Below, piece by piece: positions 63,608 through 64,000 of a stretch of DNA of 64,000 nucleotides. Origin of the DNA: Colias croceus (lineage: Eukaryota; Arthropoda; Insecta; Lepidoptera; Pieridae); contig NC_059541.1 of NCBI RefSeq assembly GCF_905220415.1, forward strand, positions 11,792,501 to 11,856,500, read 5' to 3'. Numbering within the stretch: position 1 is the stretch's first letter; every line of letters begins with the position of its first letter. Below the pieces are notes generated by a model that saw nothing but the letters and a program-made list of their open reading frames with translations, was not told where the DNA came from and did no database searches. The position numbers and the translations under genes were made by a program.

Positions 63608-64000
63608 CTGTGGCAAAATTTAAATGTCAGTCAAACGCCGTTGTTATATGTATATACTAACAGTAGTTAAAAATCGTATAATAACAGACTTATCTATGAT
63701 GTACCCAAATTTCATTTAAGCCAAATAATCAACTTTCAAGCCATTCCTGAAAAAAATTAGACATAAATCAGCAACAAGAGGAAATGTATGATCATTTTTT
63801 TTTATTGGAGTTTAAATTTAAAAAGCAAGAAAGTCTTTCAAGTCACATTCAATGTTGCAGAATATTATAATTTTCCTGAGAAAATAACAATAACATGAAA
63901 CTGTCGAAACAATGATCAGCTTATATAAAATCTAAGCCTTATGATTTGTAGCATGGCGAGTATTATAAAATCAATATATTTTCATATGAAAAGTTCATAC
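63608..64000. other. Intron of the zinc-finger gene, running off the window
   Basis: The acceptor at 63608-63609 (minus strand, TTTTGCCACAG) ends this intron, which continues beyond the window. The sequence is AT-rich and no further exon is seen. Confidence 0.6.

Overview
The window reads as nuclear DNA from a moth or butterfly (Lepidoptera). It is AT-rich, its genes have short exons with GT-AG introns, and it is crowded with non-LTR retrotransposons (LINEs), a tRNA-derived SINE, non-autonomous Helitrons that end in CTAG, hAT-like and piggyBac-like elements, and many foldback MITEs. Several Helitron families carry hitch-hiking GTCT/CAGA microsatellites, a pattern known from Lepidoptera. All of this is read by eye; no database search was run.

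Left part (1-12.6 kb): an edge fragment of a transposon-associated helix-turn-helix gene (1-251, -), an intact two-exon Sec61 gamma gene (1679-2884, +), and convergent to it a complete five-coding-exon glycine N-methyltransferase gene (3416-7728, -) with a probable non-coding first exon near 10.5 kb. 12.6-16.7 kb is one old LINE on the minus strand. It was broken by a hAT-like element and by a Helitron, and the Helitron was itself broken by a second LINE.

Centre (17-49 kb): three plus-strand copies (17499, 36035, 47385) of an intronless gene for a secreted, glutamine-rich coiled-coil protein with a C-terminal HSP20/alpha-crystallin-like domain. Each copy has the same compact promoter (kappaB-like site, GATA site, TATA box). 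The copies lie in duplicated blocks that share upstream and downstream sequence and have since been pulled apart by nested insertions. Because the blocks are paralogous, one block often shows the empty site for an insertion in another.

Right part (42-64 kb): exons of a matrin-type zinc-finger protein resembling ZNF318 (60730-63607, -, 5' end outside the window) and, further 3' on the same strand, four exons (42201-46153) that are probably the C-terminal part of the same gene. If so, the third coiled-coil/HSP20-like gene and a full-length LINE sit on the opposite strand inside its large intron. The LINE (50908-56227) has intact ORF1 and ORF2. Between them is an uninterrupted hydrophobic third ORF that overlaps ORF1 and ends 2 nt before ORF2. 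I regard this and the secreted coiled-coil/HSP20-like family as the two most interesting items. A 293-bp near-perfect inverted repeat (58146-58760) and a 160-nt structured repeat ending in oligo-T (37460, 60550) are further candidates.
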